DNA of 20,986 nt from Candidatus Nanohaloarchaea archaeon. Its GTDB lineage: Archaea > EX4484-52 > DAOVKX01. The first letter of the stretch is position 1, and every line of letters begins with the position of its first letter. Below, one piece after another: positions 1-9,599 of the stretch. The notes below the pieces were generated by a model, which was not told where the DNA came from, did not search any database, and saw nothing but the letters and a program-made list of their open reading frames with translations. The stretch covers positions 1 to 20,986 of the forward strand of contig DAOVKX010000009.1 in NCBI GenBank assembly GCA_030631505.1. The letters are read 5' to 3'. A program made the translations under genes and the position numbers.

Positions 1-2
1 AC

Positions 3-251
3 AAAGTAACTGGAAGCCCCTATGAGTTAAAGCCTGTTGAAATTGAGATTTTGTGCGAGAACCAGATATTGGCTACAATACCTTATGATTCAGGCATGCA
101 AAAAAGCTTTTTTAAGAAAACTCCACTAGTCTACCATAGCCCGTATTCACCTGCGTCTATAGAGTTCAAGAAACTGGCGGCCCGTTTCATGGGCAAGACA
201 TATGTTCCACCGAAATTTTTGTTTTTAAAAAGACTGATGGGTTCACTATGA
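3..251 (+). CDS. MinD/ParA-like ATPase, C-terminal fragment (partial, 5' end outside window)
   Basis: The frame is open from the left edge, so this is the tail of a longer gene. The visible 82 residues include a stretch reading ELKPVEIEI, then IPYD, then KTPLVYHSPYSPAS and FKKLAARFMG. This matches the end of archaeal MinD/ParA-family ATPases, where a bacterial-type 'IPxD...P....YSPAS..FK.LA' tail follows the deviant Walker ATPase core. The Walker A and B motifs lie upstream and cannot be checked. Family members are membrane-associated P-loop ATPases that position division or surface machinery. The stop overlaps the start of the next gene (ATGA), so it is probably co-transcribed with the surface-protein gene that follows. 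The assignment rests on remembered family pattern only. Confidence 0.62.
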   Translation, partial: KVTGSPYELKPVEIEILCENQILATIPYDSGMQKSFFKKTPLVYHSPYSPASIEFKKLAARFMGKTYVPPKFLFLKRLMGSL

Positions 252-2764
252 GAATTAGATTCACACTAATTCTGGCAATAACGGCATTGGTTTTTGCAGT
301 GTGCGGAAGCCACGCTTATGCCCTGGTTACTGTCAGTGCGCCAGTAATTGACTGCGGCGATGGCTATATAGACCAGACAGAGTCAAGCATAAATGTTGAA
401 ATTTCTGCAGACTGCCAGGTGCTGAATGGAAGCATTGATTCTGCTGTTGCGTATCTCCAGAGAGATTCGACAAGTTCTTATGTTATATTAAGCAGTTCAG
501 GCGGCAACACTTATACAGGGTCAACATCCCTGACCTGTTTCGGTGATTATTCAGTTAATGTCACATGTTCTGCAGGCAGTGAAAGCGGGAGCGCGGTGAC
601 ATCATTTCCAGTTAACCAACTGGATTTAGAGATAACATCTCCGACGTTTTCAAATCCATATGAGGTGTACCTGAGCAAGCCGATAGATAACGTAGAGGTA
701 AGTTTTAAACTAAATGGTGAGCCACTTACACAAGCTGATATGCCTTCTTTCTCAGCAGAGTTAATAAGCGCTTCTTCAACATATGTGCTTACTGAACTGC
801 AAAAAAATTATGATTCCTCTATTCAACGATGGGTGCTGAGTGAACTGCCTTTTTCTGTAACGCCGGGCGAGTATAAACTAAAGATTGCCGGCTCTTATAA
901 TGGGCATTCCTTTTACGGCACAGCAATAAATGCTGTAAAGATAAAGCCGGAACTTTCAATGAATATTGCTGAAACTTCGCCGCAGGAGCCAATCAAGATT
1001 ACTGATACAATAGATGTTAAAATCACAGTTGATATTATGTACCGGGGTGATCCTCTTGTGGATGTTTACCCATCTGATTTTAGTTCAAAAATCATGGCGA
1101 CAGCAGGACAGTCTACCTGGGATTATCTGGACATAAAGACTTCAGAGTCCTCATGCGATACTAACGGGAGGTGCACTCTTTTTGTTAATGTTCCAAAATC
1201 GCTTTTGGACCCGAGCATAGGTTCATATGATTTGCACTTAAGCTTGTCTCATGAGGGGAATACTGCTGAAATTTCCCCATTAAGGGTTTATTATGCCCTC
1301 CCTTTCAAGGGAACTTTGACAGATATAAGCGGGAACATTGTTAGTGCTGAGATACGGCTGATATACAACCAGACCGAAGACCTCATACGCACTGGCAGTT
1401 CCGGGGAGTATTATACAACAACGCCCCCGGGAATTTATGATATTGAAATGAGATTCCCGCATATACGGAAAGTCAGACTTACAGATGTTCCAATAACAAG
1501 CGCTGTTGAAGATTCAATAAGATATGACAGTATTCCCGGCAGCGCGCCTATAGTGGGCATAAGCACTGCAAAATTTGTTGTGCTGGAAGTTGCGCTTCCC
1601 TTTAAATGGGCACAACTTGAAATAAACTATGACAGCAAGAAAGTATCCAATGAAAAGAAAATCGGGGTGTATTATTGTACAAACTGGAATTTTGACAATA
1701 GGGATTGTGTTGGCGAATGGGAATTAATACATGCCTCTATTGACATTGTAAAGGACATAGTATCTTTTAATACAACACACCTTTCCGCCTTTGCAGTCGG
1801 CGAGAGAAGAGCATTAGCTGTTGACGGGACTCTTGACAAGGAGATTTATTTTGCGTCTTCAAATGCCATATTTAACGGCAAGGTTGTTGACGACTTTCTT
1901 GAGGGTATAGAGGGCGCAACTGTTCATTATACAGCGCCTCATTCAAATGTTACCAAAACTGTTACGACCGGTCTTGGCGGTTTGTTTAAAGTTGAGTTTA
2001 TCACACCTGATGGTGAAGGACTCTACAAACTTGAAATAGATGCAGAAGAAAGCCCATTTATTTCCGCAAACCAGACATATACTTTTGAGGTTGTGAGAAA
2101 GAAAGAGGTAAATCTTCTGGTGCCGGAAGTAATGAGTGTTGTGCTGGATTATCCGACTTCATTTGAGTTTTCTGTGCTGAACAGCGGCCAGACAGATTTA
2201 ACCAACCTGAGATTTTATGTTACCGGCATATCAACCAAGTGGTACCAGGTCATGCCTGATGCAATATCCAAACTGGCGCCTGGGGAAGAAGAAAAAGTTA
2301 TACTGAACACGCTTATAACAACAGATGAATGCAAAAATGACCAGTGCAAAAAGTATTACTTTGCAAATGTTGAAGTCAAAACAGATCAGGGCAGCAGTGA
2401 GGTGAAACCGTTTACAGTGAAGATAGACATAAATGACACTTCGGCTGTGAGTGCACAGACACAGAATCCCAAGGCAGGTTTTAGTCTGGGTGAAATTACA
2501 GGCAATATATTATCTGCGGTTCCTTCGTTTTCAACATCCTCAAATGTAATTGCGCTGGTTCTGGTTTTGATAGGGTTTGGTGTGCTTCGCATGAAGAAGA
2601 AAGAATCTGTGCCCAGAGACCGGATGGAGTATAACAAAGGAGATTACTGGAATGTTTTTAAAAGAGGAAAAGAAAACACCGCCAGAAAATCAGCATTTCC
2701 GAGGTCATCGGTTGTTTCTTCACTATACAACATAAAGTCAGAATTTAAGAAAGGAAAAGAATGA
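248..2764 (+). CDS. Large secreted surface protein with carboxypeptidase-regulatory-like and NEW3-like domains, C-terminal membrane anchor
   Basis: An 838-residue protein with an N-terminal signal peptide (basic MRIR, hydrophobic core about residues 5-25) and one C-terminal hydrophobic span at about residues 764-782, followed by a Lys/Arg-rich cytoplasmic tail of about 55 residues. Between them are beta-rich segments. Two resemble carboxypeptidase-regulatory-like domains (near residues 353 and 540), each starting with a 'GxVxD..G..I.GA.V' type pattern. A segment ending in HLSAFAVGE (about residue 517) is typical of archaeal surface proteins, and a NEW3/CARDB-like domain lies just before the membrane (about 630-740). 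Many N-x-S/T sequons suggest glycosylation. Its start overlaps the MinD-like stop. No catalytic motif is visible. The role is probably structural or adhesive at the cell surface, with anchor and tail facing the cytoplasm where a MinD-like ATPase could act; that link is inference. Confidence 0.8.
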   Translation: MRIRFTLILAITALVFAVCGSHAYALVTVSAPVIDCGDGYIDQTESSINVEISADCQVLNGSIDSAVAYLQRDSTSSYVILSSSGGNTYTGSTSLTCFGDYSVNVTCSAGSESGSAVTSFPVNQLDLEITSPTFSNPYEVYLSKPIDNVEVSFKLNGEPLTQADMPSFSAELISASSTYVLTELQKNYDSSIQRWVLSELPFSVTPGEYKLKIAGSYNGHSFYGTAINAVKIKPELSMNIAETSPQEPIKITDTIDVKITVDIMYRGDPLVDVYPSDFSSKIMATAGQSTWDYLDIKTSESSCDTNGRCTLFVNVPKSLLDPSIGSYDLHLSLSHEGNTAEISPLRVYYALPFKGTLTDISGNIVSAEIRLIYNQTEDLIRTGSSGEYYTTTPPGIYDIEMRFPHIRKVRLTDVPITSAVEDSIRYDSIPGSAPIVGISTAKFVVLEVALPFKWAQLEINYDSKKVSNEKKIGVYYCTNWNFDNRDCVGEWELIHASIDIVKDIVSFNTTHLSAFAVGERRALAVDGTLDKEIYFASSNAIFNGKVVDDFLEGIEGATVHYTAPHSNVTKTVTTGLGGLFKVEFITPDGEGLYKLEIDAEESPFISANQTYTFEVVRKKEVNLLVPEVMSVVLDYPTSFEFSVLNSGQTDLTNLRFYVTGISTKWYQVMPDAISKLAPGEEEKVILNTLITTDECKNDQCKKYYFANVEVKTDQGSSEVKPFTVKIDINDTSAVSAQTQNPKAGFSLGEITGNILSAVPSFSTSSNVIALVLVLIGFGVLRMKKKESVPRDRMEYNKGDYWNVFKRGKENTARKSAFPRSSVVSSLYNIKSEFKKGKE

Positions 2765-2774
2765 CAGCGCAACA

Positions 2775-2785
2775 GATATATAAAC
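2775..2785 (+). promoter_or_regulatory. TATA box for the 1114-residue surface protein
   Basis: The sequence gatatataaac lies 11 bases after the stop of the previous gene. Its centre (about 2780) predicts transcription starting near 2806 and a leader of roughly 16-25 bases before the GTG (2822) or ATG (2831). This suggests a promoter inside the cluster in addition to read-through. Confidence 0.5.
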
Positions 2786-2821
2786 TATTAAATAAAATTT
2801 AATATATCAACAGAGTTTTAC

Positions 2822-5800
2822 GTGAGGGGCATGATTAGAAAAGGGATTCTTAAAAACAGAGGCATCAGTTTAGGTTTTTTACTTGTTGCACTGTTAGGTC
2901 TGTCTTTTGTTGCGCTTGTTTTTGCTATTGGCGATTCGTCTGTAACAGTTTCTACAGATTCTCCACAAAACGACACAGGAGATTATGGTACAAGTATAAC
3001 CTTTACGGTGAGGTGCAATGCAAGTGATGGCACTTTGGTGAGAGCAGAACTGCATACGAATTTTAGCGGAGGGAGTTTGTCGTACTATGAACAAAACGAG
3101 AGCGCAATATCCAACAACACCGCGTTTAATTTTGGTACGAATGCAAGCGTGTCAGAAGGCAGTTATATCTGGAATGTTAACTGCAGCGATGCTTCCGGCA
3201 ACTGGTCTTTTGGAGAGGACAAAAGTATCTTTGTTGATAAGACTACGCCAACAGTAAAAGTTTATCAACCATACAACATAACTTATAGCAACAATTCTGT
3301 TCCTATAACATACTCAATAGATGAAGAACACAGGAATTCCACAATAATATGGCAATACAATTCAAACGGAACCAATTACACTGCAAGTGATAATACAACT
3401 TTGTTGACATTCAGTGTTGATGGTCCGCAATACCTTGAAGTCTGGAACAATGATTCTGCAGGCAATATAGGATATAATATTACATACTTTAATGTTGATA
3501 GAAATGCACCAACAGTAAAAGTATATCAACCCCATAACACAACTTACAGCAATAGTTCTGCACCAGTATCGTATTCTATTGATGAAGCTAATCTGAATTC
3601 TACAATAATCTGGCAATACAATTCAAACGGAACCAACTACACAACAGACAATAACACCACCTCTTTAATATTTTCAGGCAGTGATGGGACAAAACATCTG
3701 GAAGTATGGAATCATGACAGTATAGGGAAAATAGGATATAATATAACTTATTTTACAGTTGACACAACAGGACCAAATATTTCCTTGATTTCCCTGTCTC
3801 CTAGCGGGAATATGACGACAAGAGTGAATGTTACAATAAGCGTGAATTTTACTGATACTATAGCAGGGATAAATGAGAGCAATCTCACTGCAGGAGTTTA
3901 TAAGGATGGTTTGAGTAGTTATATTGCGAATTTATCGCTGAATAATTCCATATCTGGATGCGCAGGCGGCGACATATACTGCGCTGTCTGGGATACTACA
4001 CTGACTCCGGCAGACGGCGTTTACTGGATAAATGTAACTGCTTCTGACCTCGTCGGGAATCCTTCAAAGAACAGCAGTTTTGAATTCAGCAATCTGAACG
4101 TAACGCTTGCATCCCTTCCAAACATGACAATAGTTAACATGACATGGAATTCTTCGAATCTGTATAATTATCTGCATCCGGATTCAGGAGACAGCATAGG
4201 CATTAATGCGTCAATAAAAAATGAGGGGACAGGCACTGCAAGCAATATTAATGTTTCGCTTTATCTTGATGGCTCAAAGATACTTGAACGAACTATAAGT
4301 TCCCTGGCACCGTCTATTATTTCAACAATATCGTTTAATCTGAGCGGAGGCAATTTCTCTTCAGATGCGGATTACAATATAACGGTTATGGCGGATGCAA
4401 ACAACAGCATTACCGAGAGTTTTGAAAACAATAATTCACGGACTGAAGTGCTGGCTGTTGGCTATAATGTTACTGTTTTAAGCATAAGCCCTTCTTCACC
4501 AAATCCAAATCAAAATGTTTCGCTTAATATTTCTGTCAAGTATGCGAATGGCGATGCAGTTACAGGGTTGTCTGTTATGAATTTCACAGTTTATGACAAG
4601 AAAAACGGAGCAACGCTTAAGACATGGGTTAATGGTACGCTTAGCTGGACGGGCAGTCCCACAATGAACAAAACATGGGATGATTCGAGGAATTCAATAG
4701 GGGTTTACTATTTCAGCATTTCTGCTTACAATGCAACAACAAATGATGCAACACCAAGGGTTCATAATGTTTCGGTAGCTGTTGCAAATGGAACATACAG
4801 CGGGACAAACAGCCCTTCTGATTTTTACAATTTATCTGTCCTGAACCTGACTGCAACGTTTTCCGGGCTTCAGACATCGTTGGAACCAAGTACTGCTGAT
4901 GCATTTACAGTTACCATAGAAAACAATGGGCTTGTTACTGCTTATAATCTGAGCGCTGTGCTGGAAGTTGTTGGTGGGGATGACGCTTATTTAAACAGCA
5001 CAAACTGTACAAGTTCTGCCAACCAGCAGTTAACAGCAGGTCAGACATATACCTGTGGAGCTATATTCACTCCGACAACGACGGGCACTTTTTACATAAG
5101 GTTGAAGACATTTACTGCCAAAAGCGCATCCAGCAGTACTGCGTGGCTTTATACATTTTCCAGCTTAATCAAAAGCGCCGCTATAGTCGTTTCAACGACC
5201 TCTTCAAGTGATGATAGCTCTTCGTCAAGCAGTGACAGCAGTGACAGCAGTAATACAACAACAGACTCAAGAGAAAACTATGATTTGAATATCTATTATT
5301 TTTCAGATACTGTTAAAATTGAACAGGGCAAATGGAAAGAGGTTACAGTAAGAGTGAATAATTCAGGCAAATACACTTTAAAAAATGTAAAAGTGTCGTT
5401 TGATGCGCCATCATCTTTGGAATGGACTAATTGGTATTCTGTATCTCCGGTTGTGCAGAGCACTTTATCAAGCAGTAAGGTAAAAACATTCACAATAAAT
5501 ATTTCTGTTCCGGAGAATGCATCGATAGAATCATATTCTGTTAAAATAAATGCTGTGTCAAACAAGGATTCTGCAGAAGATACAGAAACATTTACGCTTC
5601 AGGTTCTGCCTGGCCCTGAGGCGCAGGCGGAAATAAACAATACGCTTCCTGCCCTGAAAGTAAAGATAGACAGGGTTGCAAAAGAACTGCAGGAGCTTAT
5701 GAAGAAAATCAGGAATGAAAACACTACACGCGCAAATGACACAATGGCTGATGTCAATACGCTGTATATGGAAGCGCTTGAAGCAATAGCCAATGGAGAT

Positions 5801-6166
5801 TACCTGACTGCGTATGATAACCAAAAATCAATAGAGAACCTGCTGGCTGAAATAGAAGACATAATCATGAATGAAAAGGAGAAAACCGGCGGGATCAACT
5901 GGAAGCTCATTGCCTTTTCAGGTGTTATAATAATACTGGTTGTGGTTATTTATTTCTGGAAGAGCCCCGAGGGCGGCAGTTATAGTTTAAGAAGCGGTTA
6001 TTCTTTCAGGTCAAAGAAGCCAATAAAGAAAATAAAAACACCTACCGTGGGATTCCCGCGCGGAAAAAGGACAGAGTACCAATACAGGAAAAGCAAAACC
6101 GGCAAAATAGTTTCCAAAGTTAAAAATGCTGTTGAAAAAGCAAAAAGAAAAGTTACGAGGAAGTAA
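2822..6166 (+). CDS. Giant secreted surface glycoprotein with tandem Ig-like repeats, CARDB and NEW3-like domains, membrane anchor
   Basis: A 1114-residue protein. The signal peptide core is about residues 18-36 (GISLGFLLVALLGLSF). Domains in order are a first Ig-like unit (about 40-140), two near-identical Ig-like repeats (143-229 and 230-317), another Ig-like unit, a clear CARDB-type domain (about 420-545), further beta domains, a Ser/Asp-rich linker near residue 794-815, a NEW3-like domain (about 820-935), a helical hairpin (about 940-1020), a single membrane span (about 1027-1046) and a strongly basic tail ending in KRKVTRK. N-x-S/T sequons are extremely frequent, fitting heavy Asn-glycosylation outside the cell. 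The start may be GTG 2822 or the ATG at 2831 (MIRKGILK); both give a good signal peptide. It shares its C-terminal architecture with the next gene. There are no enzyme motifs, so an adhesin or envelope structural role is inferred. Confidence 0.8.
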   Translation: MRGMIRKGILKNRGISLGFLLVALLGLSFVALVFAIGDSSVTVSTDSPQNDTGDYGTSITFTVRCNASDGTLVRAELHTNFSGGSLSYYEQNESAISNNTAFNFGTNASVSEGSYIWNVNCSDASGNWSFGEDKSIFVDKTTPTVKVYQPYNITYSNNSVPITYSIDEEHRNSTIIWQYNSNGTNYTASDNTTLLTFSVDGPQYLEVWNNDSAGNIGYNITYFNVDRNAPTVKVYQPHNTTYSNSSAPVSYSIDEANLNSTIIWQYNSNGTNYTTDNNTTSLIFSGSDGTKHLEVWNHDSIGKIGYNITYFTVDTTGPNISLISLSPSGNMTTRVNVTISVNFTDTIAGINESNLTAGVYKDGLSSYIANLSLNNSISGCAGGDIYCAVWDTTLTPADGVYWINVTASDLVGNPSKNSSFEFSNLNVTLASLPNMTIVNMTWNSSNLYNYLHPDSGDSIGINASIKNEGTGTASNINVSLYLDGSKILERTISSLAPSIISTISFNLSGGNFSSDADYNITVMADANNSITESFENNNSRTEVLAVGYNVTVLSISPSSPNPNQNVSLNISVKYANGDAVTGLSVMNFTVYDKKNGATLKTWVNGTLSWTGSPTMNKTWDDSRNSIGVYYFSISAYNATTNDATPRVHNVSVAVANGTYSGTNSPSDFYNLSVLNLTATFSGLQTSLEPSTADAFTVTIENNGLVTAYNLSAVLEVVGGDDAYLNSTNCTSSANQQLTAGQTYTCGAIFTPTTTGTFYIRLKTFTAKSASSSTAWLYTFSSLIKSAAIVVSTTSSSDDSSSSSSDSSDSSNTTTDSRENYDLNIYYFSDTVKIEQGKWKEVTVRVNNSGKYTLKNVKVSFDAPSSLEWTNWYSVSPVVQSTLSSSKVKTFTINISVPENASIESYSVKINAVSNKDSAEDTETFTLQVLPGPEAQAEINNTLPALKVKIDRVAKELQELMKKIRNENTTRANDTMADVNTLYMEALEAIANGDYLTAYDNQKSIENLLAEIEDIIMNEKEKTGGINWKLIAFSGVIIILVVVIYFWKSPEGGSYSLRSGYSFRSKKPIKKIKTPTVGFPRGKRTEYQYRKSKTGKIVSKVKNAVEKAKRKVTRK
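3248..3772 (+). repeat. Tandem duplication of an 87-88 codon Ig-like unit
   Basis: Two direct units, 3248-3508 (261 bases) and 3509-3772 (264 bases), each begin with the PTVKVYQP coding sequence and share phrases such as STIIWQYNSNGTNY and the GYNITYF end. DNA identity is high over long stretches (for example, the codons around ataatatggcaatacaattc are almost the same in both), so the duplication is recent or kept similar by gene conversion. Confidence 0.85.
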
Positions 6167-6177
6167 CTATCTAATAA

Positions 6178-6187
6178 TTTTATATAC
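6178..6187 (+). promoter_or_regulatory. TATA box, leaderless promoter for the 860-residue surface protein
   Basis: The sequence ttttatatac is centred about 27 bases upstream of the ATG at 6210. That spacing places the transcription start at or next to the start codon, and there is no ribosome binding site between them. This indicates a leaderless mRNA and supports the chosen start. Confidence 0.6.
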
Positions 6188-6209
6188 TAACTTTGACCAA
6201 ATATAAATT

Positions 6210-8792
6210 ATGGCAGATTCCAAGAGATTATTGCTGGTTCCCTTATTGCTTTTAGTCATGGTTATATCCCTTGCTTATGCTGAGGTGACAGACACAGTTA
6301 CAACTTATTCTGATTCGGGTTTTAGCGCAGAGGCCACGAATTTTAAGGAGAGTGACACGATTTATGTGAGAGCGTATTATACTGATGAACTTAGCGACAC
6401 AAAGGAATCAAACATAACTGATGACAGCGACCCGTCCAATAACATTACGATAACAATCTATGATGACGGTAACGGGCCTGGAGATACAGCCAATGACGGC
6501 CATTACACTGGTTCGTTTACCATAAGCCAGACAACAGCTACAAATGACGCCACAGACAACATTATGCTGTCGGATAACGGCACTGTTACTATCAATGCAA
6601 CGAATACAACCGCATTTACCAACATAACTGCTGATTTTTCCATGCCTTATTTTGCCGTTGATGTCCCGACAGCTACAAGCTATGGTTCCCAGATTTCCGT
6701 TTCTGTGAATGTAACAGATGATATTTCCGGAGTGGATGCGGGAAAGACAAGATTCTGGTTGGGGAATGCAACCAACACAAGCAAAACATCGCTGAGCTGC
6801 AGCGCATCAGACAGGGTTTATACATGCACCTCTGCGTACAGTACAGGTTCTTTGTCCGGAGGAGTTTACACTTTCTGGGTCAATGCCACTGATATAGCAG
6901 GCAATTCAAATATGACTTTTGTTTCCGGGGTTGTTGTTAACAATACAGTTCCCCGATTAAATTCAAGATTTGTCCCGAAAAATTACAGCACTTTCTGGTA
7001 TCTGCAGCCGGATGATTCTTTTATAGTTACCGGCAACATGACAGATGCACGCAACAACCTGATGAATGGGACCATAACAGCGACTTTGACTTTGAGCGGC
7101 GCTGATATTTTTGATTCGCAACAGACGATAAATTCAAGCACAGGCAATTTTACATTTGTTTTTAATTTTACAGGGGCAAGTATCGGAACAGGAACCTTAA
7201 ACGTAACTGCCACAGATTCTTTTGGCAATTCCAACACATCAATTGCGACTGTTTATATCACAAACCAGATAAATTATGTGTCTATAGAGTTATCCAACCC
7301 CTCAAAAGACAACTACATCGGGGGAGAAACACCTACTATAACTTTAACTGCTATGGATTCTTTCGGGAACAAGGTGCATGGCGCGCATGTAACCATGACA
7401 ATCACCGAGGGGGGGAGCGCTGCAAATACAGACCTTGTCGTGACAGATACAACAGATTCAAATGGCGAGGCAAGTTATGCTTTCAATATACCTCTTGAGA
7501 AATACAGGAGCTATCCAATATCTGTTACTGCATATTCTCCTTTGAACACATCCAAAACAGTTACCAATACCTCTATAGTTCCTGTTGAATATGTTGAAAT
7601 TGACTTTTCGTGGTATCCTGATGAGCCGTGCATCAATGACAGCATAAATGTTACGGGCAATCTCACCTTTCATAATTCAACTTATACGTCAAATATAGAC
7701 AATATAATAACTTATTCAGTCCTTTATTACAAAAACAATGCAACCAATGTCAGCTATAGGGTTCCCGGCCATTATGAAAAACTTGTCAGCACAGGGTATT
7801 TTTCAAAGTTCAGTTTACCGTTAATCAAAATTGAAAACTGGACAAGGTACTGGATTATCGTCAATGCAACAATACCTTCGTACAAATATGGCACTAATTT
7901 TGAGAAGAGCATGGAAATAGTAAGCACAAGGGTAAAGACTTTTGTTGCATGCGAAAAGTCAGGGCAAACTAATGCGACAACAGGAGAGAATGCTGATGCT
8001 GCTTACAGTCTGAACATATCTGAATACCCGAATACAGTCGGGATTGAGCCGGGAGCATCCCAGATTATGGTGTTAAAAGTTACCAATCTGGGGCAACAGC
8101 CCCTTTCGAATATAGGTTTGTCTTTAACATCAAACCTAAGTTTAGAAAATTGGTATGTTTTAAGTACGGATTATGCAGGAGTAATTAATTATACAGATGA
8201 AGCGCTGTTTGATATAACCATATCCATACCATCTGATGCGCAGTTTGGCTCTTATTATGTCAGGGCAAAGGCAACTTCGAATGAGTCTGATGTGTTCAAT
8301 GAAACCGAGTTTACACTTGTTGTGATGCCTTCGGTTTCGGGAGTTGAGAAAAATTTAACAGATATGCGGTCTGAAATTGAAGATTTAACTGACAGGATCA
8401 ATAAATTATTGAAGACGGTATCCAATGAGACTGTTAAAAACAGCATAAATGACAAGTTTTCCGCAATTAACAGATTGTATGCAGAAGCAAAGGGGGCGGC
8501 TGAACAGGGCAGTTACCTGACTGCTTTAACCAAAGTGCAGGAAGCAGATGAATTCATGTTCGGCCTAAAGGATATTCTTGAAAGTGAAGAAAGCAAATTA
8601 AGCGCTTCTTTGCATAAAAGATATATTATTTTAGGAGTAATATTGTTTATACTGGTTTTAATTGCCGGGTTTCTTTATCTCTGGATTCCCCCAAAAGGGT
8701 ATAAGCCATCGAAAGAACTTTTCAGGAGAGGAAAGTCAAAGGAATCTATTTTAAATAAAATCAAGAAAATATTCAGGAAAAATGGGGAATAA
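6210..8792 (+). CDS. Large secreted surface protein with Ig-like and NEW3-like domains, helical hairpin and membrane anchor
   Basis: An 860-residue protein with a textbook signal peptide (basic start, LLLVPLLLLVMVISLAYA, cleavage before EVTD). Beta-sandwich modules follow: an N-terminal module with GNGPGDTANDGHYTGSF (about 90-110), an Ig-like unit around 150-240, and a Big_1-like unit around 350-450 (SNPSKDNYIGGETPTITL). After these come a NEW3-like domain (about 605-710), a coiled or helical hairpin (about 715-795), one membrane span (about 805-826) and a basic tail ending in KIKKIFRKNGE. Many N-x-S/T sequons are present. From the NEW3 domain to the tail it is paralogous to the preceding 1114-residue protein, including a common LY-x-EA...G-x-YLTA motif. 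It overlaps the next gene by 11 bases if the upstream ATG of that gene is used, so co-translation is likely. No enzymatic motif is seen; an envelope role is inferred. Confidence 0.8.
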   Translation: MADSKRLLLVPLLLLVMVISLAYAEVTDTVTTYSDSGFSAEATNFKESDTIYVRAYYTDELSDTKESNITDDSDPSNNITITIYDDGNGPGDTANDGHYTGSFTISQTTATNDATDNIMLSDNGTVTINATNTTAFTNITADFSMPYFAVDVPTATSYGSQISVSVNVTDDISGVDAGKTRFWLGNATNTSKTSLSCSASDRVYTCTSAYSTGSLSGGVYTFWVNATDIAGNSNMTFVSGVVVNNTVPRLNSRFVPKNYSTFWYLQPDDSFIVTGNMTDARNNLMNGTITATLTLSGADIFDSQQTINSSTGNFTFVFNFTGASIGTGTLNVTATDSFGNSNTSIATVYITNQINYVSIELSNPSKDNYIGGETPTITLTAMDSFGNKVHGAHVTMTITEGGSAANTDLVVTDTTDSNGEASYAFNIPLEKYRSYPISVTAYSPLNTSKTVTNTSIVPVEYVEIDFSWYPDEPCINDSINVTGNLTFHNSTYTSNIDNIITYSVLYYKNNATNVSYRVPGHYEKLVSTGYFSKFSLPLIKIENWTRYWIIVNATIPSYKYGTNFEKSMEIVSTRVKTFVACEKSGQTNATTGENADAAYSLNISEYPNTVGIEPGASQIMVLKVTNLGQQPLSNIGLSLTSNLSLENWYVLSTDYAGVINYTDEALFDITISIPSDAQFGSYYVRAKATSNESDVFNETEFTLVVMPSVSGVEKNLTDMRSEIEDLTDRINKLLKTVSNETVKNSINDKFSAINRLYAEAKGAAEQGSYLTALTKVQEADEFMFGLKDILESEESKLSASLHKRYIILGVILFILVLIAGFLYLWIPPKGYKPSKELFRRGKSKESILNKIKKIFRKNGE

Positions 8793-9564
8793 AATGAGGA
8801 ATAAAATTGTTGTTATTTTTTTGGCATCATCACTTACGGCGCTGTTTTTGTTCAACGCATCAAATTTTGATTTTGACATACTGATTAATCCGATGGGCGG
8901 AATGGCAGTTATATCCGGCGACGGGCTGAATGTAAATTTACCGGCACTGGCTCTTTCTTTGCTTCTTATTCCGTTGGCATTTGCATCGCTTGCATTTTAT
9001 CCTTTGGCAAGCGAGAAAACTGATTATTCTGTTCTTTTAGCCCCGTTGGCAGTGTCTATGATAATTTTATTTTTAAACGGGTTTTCGATGCTGACTTTTT
9101 CTGTTGTTCTGGCGTTTATGCTTTCGTGCGGCCTGACGTTACGCTTGTCGTATTTTGATGCGGAGATATACAAGAAAATAAGCCCTTACAAGATTTGTTC
9201 ACATGCAGTTTCAAGAGGGCTCTTGGCTTTGAACTTGATTATGGTGCTTGCGGTTTTTGTAACAATTTCCGGCGCATCATTTGAGGAGCAGATAAAAGAA
9301 GAGTTTACAGATATGATTATGGCCAACTTAGCTGAGCAGTTTGACAGCCCGGAGGGTGTTATGGGCGAGCAAATCCGGCAGCAAATTGAACAGAACCGAG
9401 AGCAGGTGGCACAGATGATAGAGAGCAATCCTATGATTCGGACGTTGATTAACATTTACCCGTACCTTGCCGTTCTTGGCCTGTTTGCCGTTCTCGAATT
9501 TCTAAGAGGACTTCTTTTCGCGCCTCTTGCAGGCATTTACTGCTCTTTGATGTGGCGGCTTTAA
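8782..9564 (+). CDS. Polytopic membrane protein of unknown function
   Basis: A 260-residue hydrophobic protein with about five or six likely membrane spans: one near the N-terminus (IVVIFLASSLTALFLF), a pair near 55-110, further spans around 105-125 and 143-165, and one or two at the C-terminus (about 228-258). Between the last spans is a charged, Gln-rich helical segment (about 167-215, with EQIRQQIEQNREQVAQMIE) that would form an extramembrane helix or coiled coil. Two starts are possible: ATG 8782, overlapping the previous gene by 11 bases, or ATG 8794, one base after that gene's stop and preceded by GGGGA. I do not recognise the family. Position at the end of the surface-protein series suggests a role in exporting, assembling or anchoring those proteins; this is inference only. 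Confidence 0.75.
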   Translation: MGNKMRNKIVVIFLASSLTALFLFNASNFDFDILINPMGGMAVISGDGLNVNLPALALSLLLIPLAFASLAFYPLASEKTDYSVLLAPLAVSMIILFLNGFSMLTFSVVLAFMLSCGLTLRLSYFDAEIYKKISPYKICSHAVSRGLLALNLIMVLAVFVTISGASFEEQIKEEFTDMIMANLAEQFDSPEGVMGEQIRQQIEQNREQVAQMIESNPMIRTLINIYPYLAVLGLFAVLEFLRGLLFAPLAGIYCSLMWRL

Positions 9565-9599
9565 AAGGTAAATTTAAGAGGAGTTCTCTTCTGGATAAG

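Noticed and set aside
5201..5254. Ser/Asp-rich repetitive stretch as a possible CRISPR-like or satellite repeat
   Set aside because: It is in frame inside a surface protein and reads as a flexible linker; units are irregular.
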